Source: Timema cristinae
Lineage: Eukaryota; Arthropoda; Insecta; Phasmatodea; Timematidae
Length of the DNA stretch: 64,000 nt
Reading direction: 5' to 3'
Assembly: GCA_039000515.1 (NCBI GenBank)
Contig: JBCFYV010000543.1
Location: 1 to 64,000, forward strand
Below the pieces are notes generated by a model. It saw only the letters and a program-made list of their open reading frames with translations. It did no database searches and was not told the DNA's origin. Both the position numbers and the translations under genes were made by a program. Below, piece by piece: positions 24,201 through 32,572 of the stretch (its first letter is position 1; each line of letters begins with the position of its first letter).

Positions 24201-25089
24201 CAAGTTCCTCAAGATCAAACAGGAGGCGTCTGGATACCCTGGATGGGTGAAAACAGACGCAGACAAAGACAACTACGTTAGCGAGTATTACCAAACAGAG
24301 GGAATAGTGCTGGATAAAAACGAAATGGTTAAAAATCCAGGAAAGCGCGCACTCGCCAAATTGTGTTTAAACTCTTTCTGGGGACGATTTGCATTGAACG
24401 AGAACAAAACGCAGACCACAATTGTGAACAACCCAAAAGACTTTTTCTCCCTACTCACCAGCCCGGAGACAGAGGTTCGCAACATTATTTTCCCCAATGA
24501 CGAGGTTGCTTACGTCTCGTGGACATACCGTGAGGAAGCCGTCCTCCCCCTGGATACGGTCAACGTGCCTATAGCGGCGTATGTGACCACCGGTGCCCGT
24601 ATGAAATTGTATTCATATCTCAGGCACTTGGGCTCTTCTTGTCTTTACTGTGACACAGACTCTATTATAAGTGTGATAAGACCGACAGACACGTACACGA
24701 TACCGACCGGTGACAAGTTGGGCGACATGACAAACGAGCTGAACGCCTACTCTGAGAGCGCCTACATTACAGAGTTTGTTTCCGGTGGACCGAAAAATTA
24801 TTCTTACAATGTGTTTGTCTCAGAGACGAACGAATACAGGTCCACCACCAAAGTCAGGGGTATAACACTTAACTATGAAAACACAAAGATTGTAAACTTC
24901 ACAACTATTAAAGACATGATTTTGAAAGACATGGACCCCGTACACGTGACTAACCCGCAAAAAATTAAAAGAAAAAGAGGCGCCATTGTCGTCTCCCAGT
25001 TGGAGAGAAAAAATTATAATATTTTATTCACTAAACGTAGGAGATTAAATAACAACACGTCCGTACCCTACGGCTATAGTTGTTGCTAA
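21224..25089 (+). pseudogene. polB: protein-primed family B DNA polymerase, three in-frame stops
   Basis: One continuous frame of about 1288 codons, interrupted by TAA at 21889-21891, TAA at 23011-23013 and TAG at 23461-23463, with no frameshift. Order: Polinton N-terminal region, Cys-rich fingers (CDGC, CPKC, CNEC; about 310-410), 3'-5' exonuclease motifs FYDFET (near 433), GHNAKAFD (510-516) and YCVDD (635-639), then polymerase motifs DVCSLYP (A, near 857), KLCLNSFWG (B, near 1046), YCDTDS (C, 1143-1147) and TKVRG. All catalytic residues are present. In Polintons this enzyme copies the element from protein-primed ends. The 3' end (VPYGYSCC) matches the family's usual C terminus. Downstream dUTPase follows almost directly. 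As read, no full-length enzyme would be made without suppression. Confidence 0.93.
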
Positions 25090-25167
25090 CCCGGCCGCTG
25101 GTATAGAAAACTATCATGATCTAATATATATTGACATTGTTCTTCTCTCTCTCTCTCTGATTTCAGT

Positions 25168-25588
25168 GTCATCCTTATTAAAGTTCTAAAAGTTAAATAG
25201 AAACGCCATATCACCAGTTAGAGCCACCACACACTCTGCAGGTCTAGACTTGAAAAGTCCCTACAATTGCAGTATACAGCCCTCGTGCAGGCGTTTAGTT
25301 AAGATAAATATTTCTATTATATTACCGGAGGGAACGTACGGTAGAATATCTCCGCGATCTAGTCTGGCTCTTCACCACGGCATAGATGTTTTGGCCGGGG
25401 TTATAGACGAAGACTATCGTGGTAATATTTGCGTATTACTCATTAATCACGGTGACACTGTTTTCACAATTAAAAGGGGTGATAAAATTGCTCAACTAGT
25501 ATGCGTGAAAATTGATTACCCTAGAGTTGAACACACTGATTCGCTATCAAACACTCAGAGGGGGGGAGGGAGGGTTTGGATCGAGTGA
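25168..25588 (+). pseudogene. dut: dUTPase (trimeric), C-terminal frameshift
   Basis: Trimeric dUTP pyrophosphatase removes dUTP to give dUMP and limits uracil in DNA. All motifs are visible: AGLDL (1), GRISPRSSLA (2), GVIDEDYRGN (3), RGDKIAQLV (4). Motif 5 begins in a G-run (25559-25574) where the frame slips: this frame ends GGGRVWIE, while the expected GFGSSD-type ending is encoded one frame over and runs to a stop at 25632-25634. No ATG exists in frame. The frame begins after a pyrimidine tract and TTTCAG (25162-25167), so a 5' exon is likely but not found. Follows PolB by under 100 bp. Motif 5 closes the active site, so the frame as read would be impaired. Confidence 0.85.
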
Positions 25589-25594
25589 CATCCC

Positions 25595-25602
25595 TATAAA
25601 AG
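25595..25602 (+). promoter_or_regulatory. TATA box
   Basis: CTATAAAAG 32-39 bp before the ATG of the 90-aa ORF, overlapping the displaced 3' end of dUTPase. Confidence 0.55.
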
Positions 25603-25633
25603 ATCGTGTCACCGGTAATTGTAATTTAGTATA

Positions 25634-25906
25634 ATGGATCAAATCAACGCGTCCATCCTCGCGTACTCGGAGAAGCAGGATTTGTGTCTGATGTCTGCCG
25701 CGGAGTTGAATAGTTTACCCATAGAATTTATTAAAACATACGCGTGTAGAGATATAAATCTCGCTTGGAACTTACTCTCTCCCTCTACGCAGCACGAATT
25801 GAAAGATTATAAATATTGTTTGGAACATTATAATAGGGGCGTAACGCAGATTGATGGTCCGCCGTCTATAAAGAAAAAATGTCAACAATGTCTGACATCG
25901 TCGTAG
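25634..25906 (+). CDS. 90-aa Polinton protein, function unknown
   Basis: Starts MDQINASILAY, has a leucine-rich middle (AWNLLSPSTQHELKDY) and ends with CQQCLTSS, a CxxC near the C terminus. It has its own TATA box. The displaced dUTPase frame stops overlapping its ATG by one base. The LSP..Q..L..Y..C pattern feels familiar from Polinton hypotheticals, but I cannot assign a role. Confidence 0.6.
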   Translation: MDQINASILAYSEKQDLCLMSAAELNSLPIEFIKTYACRDINLAWNLLSPSTQHELKDYKYCLEHYNRGVTQIDGPPSIKKKCQQCLTSS

Positions 25907-26037
25907 ACGAGCCGTGATATTTATGTACGTGACTGGTTTTTTTTTACATTGGTCTCTGGACACTGACTGTTGATTGGTTGTTTTTTACTGTTAATTGGTA
26001 TTTTTTTCCTTTACAGTTTTGGATCAACATCGACAAA

Positions 26038-26543
26038 ATGACCAATGTAATTGTAGATTTTCAGGGGTTTAAAGATAAATGCAATAAGTTTATAATAAAA
26101 GAATGTAGTATAATATCTATTGGTGGAAGTGATGCACATCACTATACATTTAAGTCGCCATATTTCTTTTCAAAATTACCGCGGCATATTAAAAAAGAAT
26201 GTGATTGGCTCACATATAATCATCACGGTCTGCATTGGGACGACGGTGATATGAACGCCGATCAATTTTATATAATTTTAAAAATGGTCACTCTCAACTC
26301 GACTATAATTTATGTAAAGGGGGAGGAAAATAATTTTTTTTAATGGAAATTGTGAATAAAAAACAACTTGTTATTGATATGATAGACTTGGGGTGTCCCT
26401 CCTTGAAGGATAGGGTCCATAATAATTATGATAAATGTTTCGGTCATAAATATAAAAAATTAAATTCAATTTGTAGTCTTTCGAACGTAAAATTTCTTAA
26501 AGATTGGTTTGTCGCCACCACAACTATAAATTTGAAATCGTAA
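26038..26543 (+). pseudogene. exonuclease-like (DEDD-like?) Polinton protein, frameshifted
   Basis: ATG at 26038 follows a pyrimidine-rich acceptor (CCTTTACAG, 26008-26016). The first frame reads VIVDFQGFK, FIIKEC, FFSKLP and YVKGEE. It stops in a run of eight T at about 26333-26340. The next frame continues with QLVIDMIDLGCPSL, a CFGHKYKK and CSLSNVKFLKDWF. The layout (VD.QG, F.[IV]KE, VKG, DLGCPSL, C-x-x-H, C.L.NV..L..W) is a widespread Polinton-associated protein. The D/E placement resembles a diverged DnaQ-type nuclease, which is inference. A 1-nt slip at the T-run explains the break. A distant paralogue is encoded at 32569-33045. Confidence 0.6.
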
Positions 26544-26588
26544 TTTTTATTTTTTAGTTTTATACCAACACTAGACGGGTGCAAATTG

Positions 26589-27236
26589 ATGTCTGTGTTT
26601 GTACACCCTTTCACTATGATATTAGCGGGACCGTCTAATTGCGGTAAATCTACTTTTGTAGAAAATTTTCTGTTAAATTTAAATCAGGTGTGGAGTGTGG
26701 ATAAATTTGATAGAATTCTATGGTGTTTTAGTGAGAACAATTCTATTCCCTCGCGATTATCTAGTCACGTCACACTACACAAAGGTGTACCGGACAATTT
26801 CAATTTTAAGGCCGGCGGACCTCAACTCATCGTGCTGGATGATTTAATGAACGAGGTTTATTCTAACAAAGTGTGTGAACTTTTTACCAAGGGGAGTCAT
26901 CATAGAAACCTATCGGTTATTCTGATCACACAAAATCTTTTCCATCAAAGGAATAAGTCTCGTGACATCTCGCTTAACACTAAATACATTGTTGTGTTTA
27001 AAAACCCGCGTGATCAAACACAGATAAACTATCTAGCTAGACAAGTTTATCCTGATAATCCGTCCGAAATACAAAGAATCTATAGGAAAGCAACCGAATC
27101 CGCTCACGGGTATTTACTCTTTGATCTGAGTCAGAACGCGGACGAACGCCTGCGCTTCAAAACGGACATATTTGACACTATTTACAAAGTGTTTGTCCCC
27201 GCTAGACTACTAGATGAAACTAGTCAAGAAAAATAG
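26589..27236 (+). CDS. genome packaging ATPase (FtsK/HerA, A32-like)
   Basis: 215 aa from the ATG at 26589 (an upstream TTG is less likely). Walker A GPSNCGKST at residues 14-22, Walker B LIVLDDL near 80-86, and the ITQN sensor near 113-116, the compact arrangement of Polinton and poxvirus A32-type packaging ATPases. It would drive genome translocation into capsids. It heads the closely packed virion block. Its 3' end overlaps the next ORF by 23 nt in another frame. Intact. Confidence 0.93.
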   Translation: MSVFVHPFTMILAGPSNCGKSTFVENFLLNLNQVWSVDKFDRILWCFSENNSIPSRLSSHVTLHKGVPDNFNFKAGGPQLIVLDDLMNEVYSNKVCELFTKGSHHRNLSVILITQNLFHQRNKSRDISLNTKYIVVFKNPRDQTQINYLARQVYPDNPSEIQRIYRKATESAHGYLLFDLSQNADERLRFKTDIFDTIYKVFVPARLLDETSQEK

Positions 27237-27390
27237 ACACGTACTGTCTGTGTTGAAAACGGCCAGTCCTAAATTGCGCAAAGGTATTCTTAAAGTCGTC
27301 GACCCGGATGTTATAACAACACTCGGCGAATGTGCTCTAAACACATTAAACAATAATATTAAAATTAGTAAAAGAGATAAAGAAAATTAA
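27214..27390 (+). CDS. 58-aa conserved Polinton small protein
   Basis: Starts MKLVKKNRHVL, contains SPKLRKGILK and TLGECALNTLNNN, and ends in a basic SKRDKEN. The K-x-x-x-LRK-x-I then L-x-EC-x-L-N-x-L pattern is one I recognise from small ORFs in other Polintons. No function known. It starts inside the ATPase gene in a different frame. Confidence 0.65.
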   Translation: MKLVKKNRHVLSVLKTASPKLRKGILKVVDPDVITTLGECALNTLNNNIKISKRDKEN

Positions 27391-27407
27391 TAAAGTATAA
27401 AAATTGT

Positions 27408-27536
27408 ATGCGTAAATTGGCTAGCAGCGGTGTTTCGTTGAAGAGAAAAAGAACTATCGCCGTTCAATCGGGCGGCTTCTTGAGCATCATACTACCCGCT
27501 ATTCTTTCAGCTCTCGTAGGCGCATTGGTTAAATAA
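27408..27536 (+). CDS. 42-aa pX/mu-like core peptide
   Basis: Starts MRKLASSGVSLKRKR, then SGGFLSIILPAILSALVGAL. A short basic N terminus joined to a GGFL-type hydrophobic helix is the design of adenovirus pX (precursor of the DNA-condensing mu peptide) and of its proposed adintovirus homologues. SGGF could be a target of the element's own adenain-type protease (inference). TATAAAAA at 27396 lies just before the ATG, but the AT-rich gap makes that weak. Stop is 4 bp from the next ATG. Confidence 0.65.
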   Translation: MRKLASSGVSLKRKRTIAVQSGGFLSIILPAILSALVGALVK

Positions 27537-27540
27537 TAAT

Positions 27541-28377
27541 ATGTCACAACTTAAACAGATGCTTCTAGTTCCGCCAGAACTATTTCACAATAAACGCGAT
27601 GACAATGCCGCCTCCGATTTTGTACAGATGAAAAAAATTCTGAAATCTAGGAAAAAAGTCGACGATTATCAAAGATTGGCTAGTTTTAGAAAACATCAAC
27701 AGCGTTATTTAACAGACAGGGAGAGAGCGAAACAACCAATTGAAATACCCATCGTGGGCCCCACAGTATTAAAACGTAGACCGGTTGACCTTACACGACG
27801 AAAAGTAAAAAGAAAACGACCTAGGAGACAGCCGGCGGTTCCACCTCGATTCCTTTCAGACGAGGCCACATTTCAAAGCAGTCCTATTAGTGTTGTAGAC
27901 TCGCCAGAGAAGGAGGGGGGGTGGGTGGAAGGGGAGTCATATTTTGTGCCTAGATCAGAATCTGATGAAATTGAAACAGGATCCTCCCGCCTGTTCGTCA
28001 GCATAGCGGGAAAATATTTATCACCTTACGTCCACCGGAGAGTGTCTACTGACCCTATATTTGGAATTAGAAAAGAGGGGGATACTTTTAAAATTGGCAA
28101 TTCGAGTTTTACCGTAGACGATAACGATATATACCTGGGTAACACACACTATAAAGGCACGCAAGGACTTTGGGAGTTGTTGACCAAAAGAAACGTAAAT
28201 AAAGATATAATTACAGAGAGTGATTTAAAAAAATATAAAGACATACTAATTGCCACGAGCGCTCATCGACAAAACTTTGATCCCGACGCGAAAATAACGT
28301 CCAGCAGAGGTTTGAAATATAAAACAATCATTTCTAAACTGTTTCCCGCCAGACCGCGTTGGAACACACTAAGATGA
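27541..28377 (+). CDS. 278-aa basic Polinton protein
   Basis: N-terminal half is strongly basic (ILKSRKKVDDY; RRKVKRKRPRRQP near 86-98) and low-complexity. The C-terminal half is a folded-looking domain (DPIFGIRKEGDTFKIGNS, DDNDIYLGNTHYKGTQGLWELL, TSSRGLKYKTIISKLF). The same C-terminal domain (short beta strands, G-T-x-GLWEL, then an R-G-x-K-[WY] end) recurs in other Polintons as an uncharacterised virion-region protein. A core or DNA-associated role is inferred from charge and position between the pX-like peptide and integrase. Its TGA overlaps the integrase ATG (ATGA at 28374). Confidence 0.75.
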   Translation: MSQLKQMLLVPPELFHNKRDDNAASDFVQMKKILKSRKKVDDYQRLASFRKHQQRYLTDRERAKQPIEIPIVGPTVLKRRPVDLTRRKVKRKRPRRQPAVPPRFLSDEATFQSSPISVVDSPEKEGGWVEGESYFVPRSESDEIETGSSRLFVSIAGKYLSPYVHRRVSTDPIFGIRKEGDTFKIGNSSFTVDDNDIYLGNTHYKGTQGLWELLTKRNVNKDIITESDLKKYKDILIATSAHRQNFDPDAKITSSRGLKYKTIISKLFPARPRWNTLR

Positions 28378-29432
28378 GCGCCACGTTAAAAAAATTATAT
28401 TACAATCTCCCACGACCTTCGTCCTTCTCGACAGCCAGCAATCTTAAAAGGTATAGTCGGTTGAATAAAATAAAAGTAGACGAATGGTTGACCAAGCAGG
28501 ACGCGTACACTCTTCACCGTGGTTTAAGAAAAAGGTTCCCACGTAACCCGTACAGAGTGTCCAATATCGACGATGTGTGGGAGATTGATCTAGTAGATAT
28601 TAGAGCTTTAAATAAGGACAACCGGGGCATCAACTATATTCTAAACATTATTGATGTATTTTCAAAGTACGCGAGGTCTATACCGCTTAAAATAAAATCG
28701 GGCGCAGACATCACCGTGGCTATAAAACAGATTTTTAAGAAAGGACGACGCCCCCTTTCGATTCAGTCGGACAAGGGTAGGGAATTTTTAAATTCTAAAT
28801 TTAGAACATTTTTGAAACAAGCGGGCGTTCATTTTTATCATTTGGATAATCCGGGCATAAAGGGGGCCGTCGTGGAGCGTTTCAATCGCACACTGAAAAC
28901 TAAAATGTGGAAATATTTCACCGCATTCAACACTCACAACTACGTCGATGTGTTGGGCAAGCTAGTTCAAAATTATAACGCTAGTGTTCATTCGATTATA
29001 GGAATGGCTCCGGCTTCGGTCAAGCCAATTCACGTAATTAAAATATTATTGCGCCTGCAAAAGCGGTGGGCTAAAATTAAAGTAGGGAAAATTTTGTTCA
29101 AGGCGTGCGATCATGTGCGCATAAGTAAAGAAAAAATGATTTTTGACAAAGGATACGAGGCTAATTTTAAACGAGAAATATTTAGCATAGTTAAAGTAAT
29201 TCCTAGACTTCCCCAACCGGTCTATTCGTTACAGGATCTCCGCGGGCGGCCTATTGAGGGACATTTTTATAACTACGAACTAGTTCGCGTGCGTCGTCCA
29301 ACGATTTTTCAAATAGATAAAATAGTACAGAGTAAGCGAATTAAGGGCATTCAACATCATCTAGTCAAGTGGAAAGGATACGACAGTTATTTCAACAGCT
29401 GGGTGCCTGCGTCTAACATTACACAAATATGA
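28374..29432 (+). CDS. retroviral-type integrase with C-terminal chromodomain
   Basis: 352 aa from the ATG at 28374. The rve core has WEIDLVD (D72), IQSDKGREF (D133) and GAVVERFNRT (E168), a complete DDE triad with about 35 residues between the last two. A C-terminal chromodomain follows (FQIDKIVQSKR, LVKWKGYDSYFNSW). In Polintons this enzyme inserts the linear element and makes the 6-bp duplication seen here. Chromodomains in mobile-element integrases bind methylated histone tails and steer insertion to heterochromatin. That fits the position inside satellites. Open throughout; stop overlaps the penton ATG (ATGA at 29429). Confidence 0.96.
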   Translation: MSATLKKLYYNLPRPSSFSTASNLKRYSRLNKIKVDEWLTKQDAYTLHRGLRKRFPRNPYRVSNIDDVWEIDLVDIRALNKDNRGINYILNIIDVFSKYARSIPLKIKSGADITVAIKQIFKKGRRPLSIQSDKGREFLNSKFRTFLKQAGVHFYHLDNPGIKGAVVERFNRTLKTKMWKYFTAFNTHNYVDVLGKLVQNYNASVHSIIGMAPASVKPIHVIKILLRLQKRWAKIKVGKILFKACDHVRISKEKMIFDKGYEANFKREIFSIVKVIPRLPQPVYSLQDLRGRPIEGHFYNYELVRVRRPTIFQIDKIVQSKRIKGIQHHLVKWKGYDSYFNSWVPASNITQI

Positions 29433-30347
29433 GTCAGTTTTATGTAGCACTGCCGACGGACTCGAGCGCTGAATATTACGAGAATAATACACTCTCTTAC
29501 TATACTACAAAACTGGCACAGTCCATACGGCTAGAACACGACCGGTGGGAGGTGGGACTAGCTGAATTATCCTATCCCGTGGGTTTTGAAACTCTCGAAG
29601 ATAACATTTTATTAAAAGATAAAGAATTGACGGCAAATGTCGTGGTGACCCAAGTGGGCCGTGTTTCGTTTCCTCAACAAGATTTCACCTCCTTTAAGGA
29701 GCTTTATAATAAAATTAAGAGCTCTATAAGTGAAAAAGGAGATCTAAAGGTTTTAATATCCGAATTTCAATGGTACATTCTTCGCGATCAAACAATGTTG
29801 ACTGAGATTAAAAAACAAAAGGGTGCATGGACCGCCGACAAGTCACCCATAACTAAACGATTCAAAAACACAATTTCATTTACGGTGGCGAAAAAAAAAT
29901 TTAAATAGAATTTCCTGTTCGTCTCTATGTGGGCATCGGAGACTTAATTACAACCATTCGAAACAGACTACCCAACATAGAGTCACTTAATGCGGTTAAT
30001 ATACATATGAGGGATTTAATGAGCGAGGATATTAAGGGGGTCTTTTTGCGACCTAATCGTAAACTGCCCGGCTCTGTTTCAATCGAAACGGAACCCGTCT
30101 TTGTGTACACAGACATTATAGGACCACAGTTACTAGGCGATTCGTATGTAAGATGGATTAGAATCATACAGTTCCCCTCCGCCACCGCACATCACGTGTT
30201 CTTTCCTATATTCTATTTTCCGTCGAGAAATGTAATTTTGACTCTATAAGTATAGGCTTATACACAAAGTTTGGCGAACGAGTGAATTTTCAATCGGGTC
30301 CCGTGCCCACCGTAGCGGTTTTACATTTTAGAGAGAAAACTAGATAA
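29429..30347 (+). pseudogene. minor capsid (penton base, single jelly roll), two frameshifts
   Basis: About 305 codons across three frames. Frame 1 (29429-29908) starts MSQFYVALPTDSSAEY and includes WEVGLAELSYP, the usual Polinton penton N terminus. It ends just after a run of nine A. Frame 2 (about 29905-30249) has EFPVRLYVG, FVYTDIIGPQLLG and ends RNVILTL. Frame 3 (to TAA at 30345-30347) has FGERVNFQSGPV and VLHFR, the usual C-terminal strand. No large gap: about one base is lost or gained at each break. The product would form the vertex pentamers of the capsid, so as read no complete penton base is made. Confidence 0.88.
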
Positions 30348-30385
30348 ATAGATACGGGGTATAGTAATTTGACTTAGTCTTAAGA

Positions 30386-30736
30386 ATGGAGGGAGAGAGA
30401 GAAAACATCGGTCCCGTCTATCACGCCAGTTATAAAATGCAACGGGGACGTGGTCTCGGCGCGTTTTTGGGCGGATTATTTCGATTTGTCAAACCGTTGT
30501 TTATGAGGGGGGCGAAAGCGGTGGGAAAACAAGCGTTACAAACAGGTTCGCATATTTTGGCCGACATAGCGACACGTGAACCCGGTCAAAAAGTCGGTGA
30601 TATAGTTAAAAAGCGCGTCACTCAGGCGGTCGAGGGACGTGGCTTAAAAAGGGTAAAAAAACGTAAACGACTACATTCGAAGGTGGGCGCCAGACCAAGA
30701 GGGAACAAGAGAGCTAAAAAAGATATTTTCGATTAA
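30386..30736 (+). CDS. pVI-like minor virion protein
   Basis: 116 aa. After MEGERENIGPVYHAS comes a Gly-rich amphipathic stretch (RGRGLGAFLGGLFRFVKPLF), then GAKAVGKQALQTGSHIL, and a very basic tail (GRGLKRVKKRKRLHSK, KRAKKD). Amphipathic helix plus basic tail next to the hexon gene is the pattern of adenovirus pVI and its Polinton counterparts, which act in capsid cementing and membrane disruption. Homology is by pattern and position only. GLGAF could be a maturation site. Stop is 2 bp before the capsid ATG. Confidence 0.7.
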   Translation: MEGERENIGPVYHASYKMQRGRGLGAFLGGLFRFVKPLFMRGAKAVGKQALQTGSHILADIATREPGQKVGDIVKKRVTQAVEGRGLKRVKKRKRLHSKVGARPRGNKRAKKDIFD

Positions 30737-30738
30737 TT

Positions 30739-32025
30739 ATGGAGTGTTCAAAAACAGAACTCGATCTTTTCGACGAAAAATGGATTCAAACGGTAATTAA
30801 AAATAATAAAGTGGCCGAATACAAACCCATCACTTCCGTGGACAATGACGCTCAGTTGGAGTTTTTTTGCCCCGGGGACGGCGAGTATTTTCGGGACCTC
30901 TCTTCGATTAAATTATATCTTCGTATTCAACTGGTGAGGGGGGACGGGACACCGGTCGCAGCCGACAATAAAATCGGATGCGTCAACAACTTGTTAAATT
31001 CTTTATTCAGTCAAATCAATATCTCTCTCAACGAAACACCTATTACAACCTCGACAGACAACTATGCCTACAGGGCTTATTTAGAGACTTTAACTAATTA
31101 CGGTAGAGACGCCTCCGACACCCACCTAGTGAATGGTATGTGGTTTTTTGATACCCCTGCCGCTAACGGTGAACTCGCTGCATCCACAGAGAACAAAGGC
31201 TTCGCCACAACATTAGACTTGTTAAAACATCCGGTCGACTTGGTGGGACGTTTACACGCCGACATTTTTAATATTTCACATTTGCTATTGAAAAATGTAT
31301 CGTTGCGCGTTAAATTAATTCGCAACAAAAGAGAGTTTTATCTGCTCACAGACGCGGACAATTTAAACACCGACGTACGGTTGCGAATTTTAGACGCCAC
31401 CCTCTTTGTGAAACACGTGGAAGTGTCGCCGACTATTTCACTCGCTATAGAAAAGACACTGTTACGAAAGCCGGCCCAATACCACCTCAATCGAGTGGAC
31501 GTCAAGTCTGTGACCGTATCCAAAGGATCCAAGTCTGTGAGTTTAAACAATGTTATTCAAGGGGTGATCCCTAAAATTGTTTTATTCACAATGGTGTCAA
31601 ACGATGCGTTTGTAGGCAGTTTGAACACGAATCCGTTTCAACTGATTCACAGAAACCTCGATCGTTTCGTCCTGTATGTAAATGGAATCCAAAAACATTT
31701 GCCCATTTTGATAAATTTTGACAACGTCGGCACATCCACCCTCGCCTATGATACATTGTTTTCGGGATTGGGCATACACCATCAAAATAACGGCCATTTA
31801 ATCACGCGAGACATGTTCAATAAAGGTTACTTTATGTTGGCCTTCGACTTGACTCCCGACAGTGCAGGACAGGACTCGCACACCCGCCTTCAGACAGAGG
31901 GGAATGTGAGATTTGAGTTACAGTTCAAGACAGACCTTGACACCGCCATAACCTGTTTGTTTTACTCTGAGTACGAGGGGACGGTGTCGATAGATTCTAA
32001 TAGGGAGGTGAAAATTAATTATTAA
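30739..32025 (+). CDS. major capsid protein (hexon-like, double jelly roll)
   Basis: 428 aa, uninterrupted. Starts MECSKTELDLFDEKW and carries the Polinton capsid landmarks QLEFFCPGDGEYFRDL, SQINISLNE, NYAYRAYLETLTNYG, the HLLLKNVSLRVKLIRN strand with FYLL, and GNVRFELQFK-type strands near the C terminus. Trimers of this protein build the icosahedral shell. Position between pVI-like protein and protease is the usual Polinton order. Codon use is GC-balanced compared with the AT-rich left end. Confidence 0.93.
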   Translation: MECSKTELDLFDEKWIQTVIKNNKVAEYKPITSVDNDAQLEFFCPGDGEYFRDLSSIKLYLRIQLVRGDGTPVAADNKIGCVNNLLNSLFSQINISLNETPITTSTDNYAYRAYLETLTNYGRDASDTHLVNGMWFFDTPAANGELAASTENKGFATTLDLLKHPVDLVGRLHADIFNISHLLLKNVSLRVKLIRNKREFYLLTDADNLNTDVRLRILDATLFVKHVEVSPTISLAIEKTLLRKPAQYHLNRVDVKSVTVSKGSKSVSLNNVIQGVIPKIVLFTMVSNDAFVGSLNTNPFQLIHRNLDRFVLYVNGIQKHLPILINFDNVGTSTLAYDTLFSGLGIHHQNNGHLITRDMFNKGYFMLAFDLTPDSAGQDSHTRLQTEGNVRFELQFKTDLDTAITCLFYSEYEGTVSIDSNREVKINY

Positions 32026-32029
32026 CACC

Positions 32030-32572
32030 ATGAATTCTCATCAAATAGACACACTGCTGCGGGGAAAAATTTCAATCTATAAAGGGACATTTCCTTCGGA
32101 CAAATTACCTCAAAATTTCACTCGTCCCGCCTTATTTGTGGTCAATTTAGACCCTCACACTAAACCCGGCTCCCATTGGGTGGTTCTATATTTTTCCAAA
32201 TTTGGGGAGTATTTTGATACATATGGCAGACGACCGAGCTTAGTGATGACTAGACTCTTGAATAAACACTCGACACGATGGAGGTACAACCGCAAACGAC
32301 TCCAAGGCATAGCCTCCGGTGTGTGCGAGCACTATTGCTGTCTGTTTGCCGTTGCCAAGGACAACGGCTGGAGCCTGAGGAGATTCACAGACCTGTTCTC
32401 AACCGGCAACTTGTGCAAGAACGACCGACTGGCCGTCACGCTGTTCAAACGTCGCTTTGGCCGCTCTCCAAGATGTACTAGCAGGGGTGCCCAGACGTGT
32501 GTTCCAGCATTAGATATAAAAGTTATACTAGAGTTTTATTTAATCATTTGTATTCAATTATCTGACAGATGA
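32030..32572 (+). CDS. adenain-type cysteine protease (C5/Ulp1 fold)
   Basis: 180 aa. Catalytic set visible: GSHWVVLYF (His49), YFDTYG (Asp63), LQGIASGVCEHYC (Gln92, Cys99). The residue after the catalytic Cys is Glu where Gly is usual (CEHYC rather than CGHYC), the only oddity. It would cleave virion precursors. The last 30 or so residues after FGRSPRC form a hydrophobic extension beyond the normal end of the fold. Its TGA overlaps the next ATG (ATGA at 32569). Confidence 0.92.
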   Translation: MNSHQIDTLLRGKISIYKGTFPSDKLPQNFTRPALFVVNLDPHTKPGSHWVVLYFSKFGEYFDTYGRRPSLVMTRLLNKHSTRWRYNRKRLQGIASGVCEHYCCLFAVAKDNGWSLRRFTDLFSTGNLCKNDRLAVTLFKRRFGRSPRCTSRGAQTCVPALDIKVILEFYLIICIQLSDR

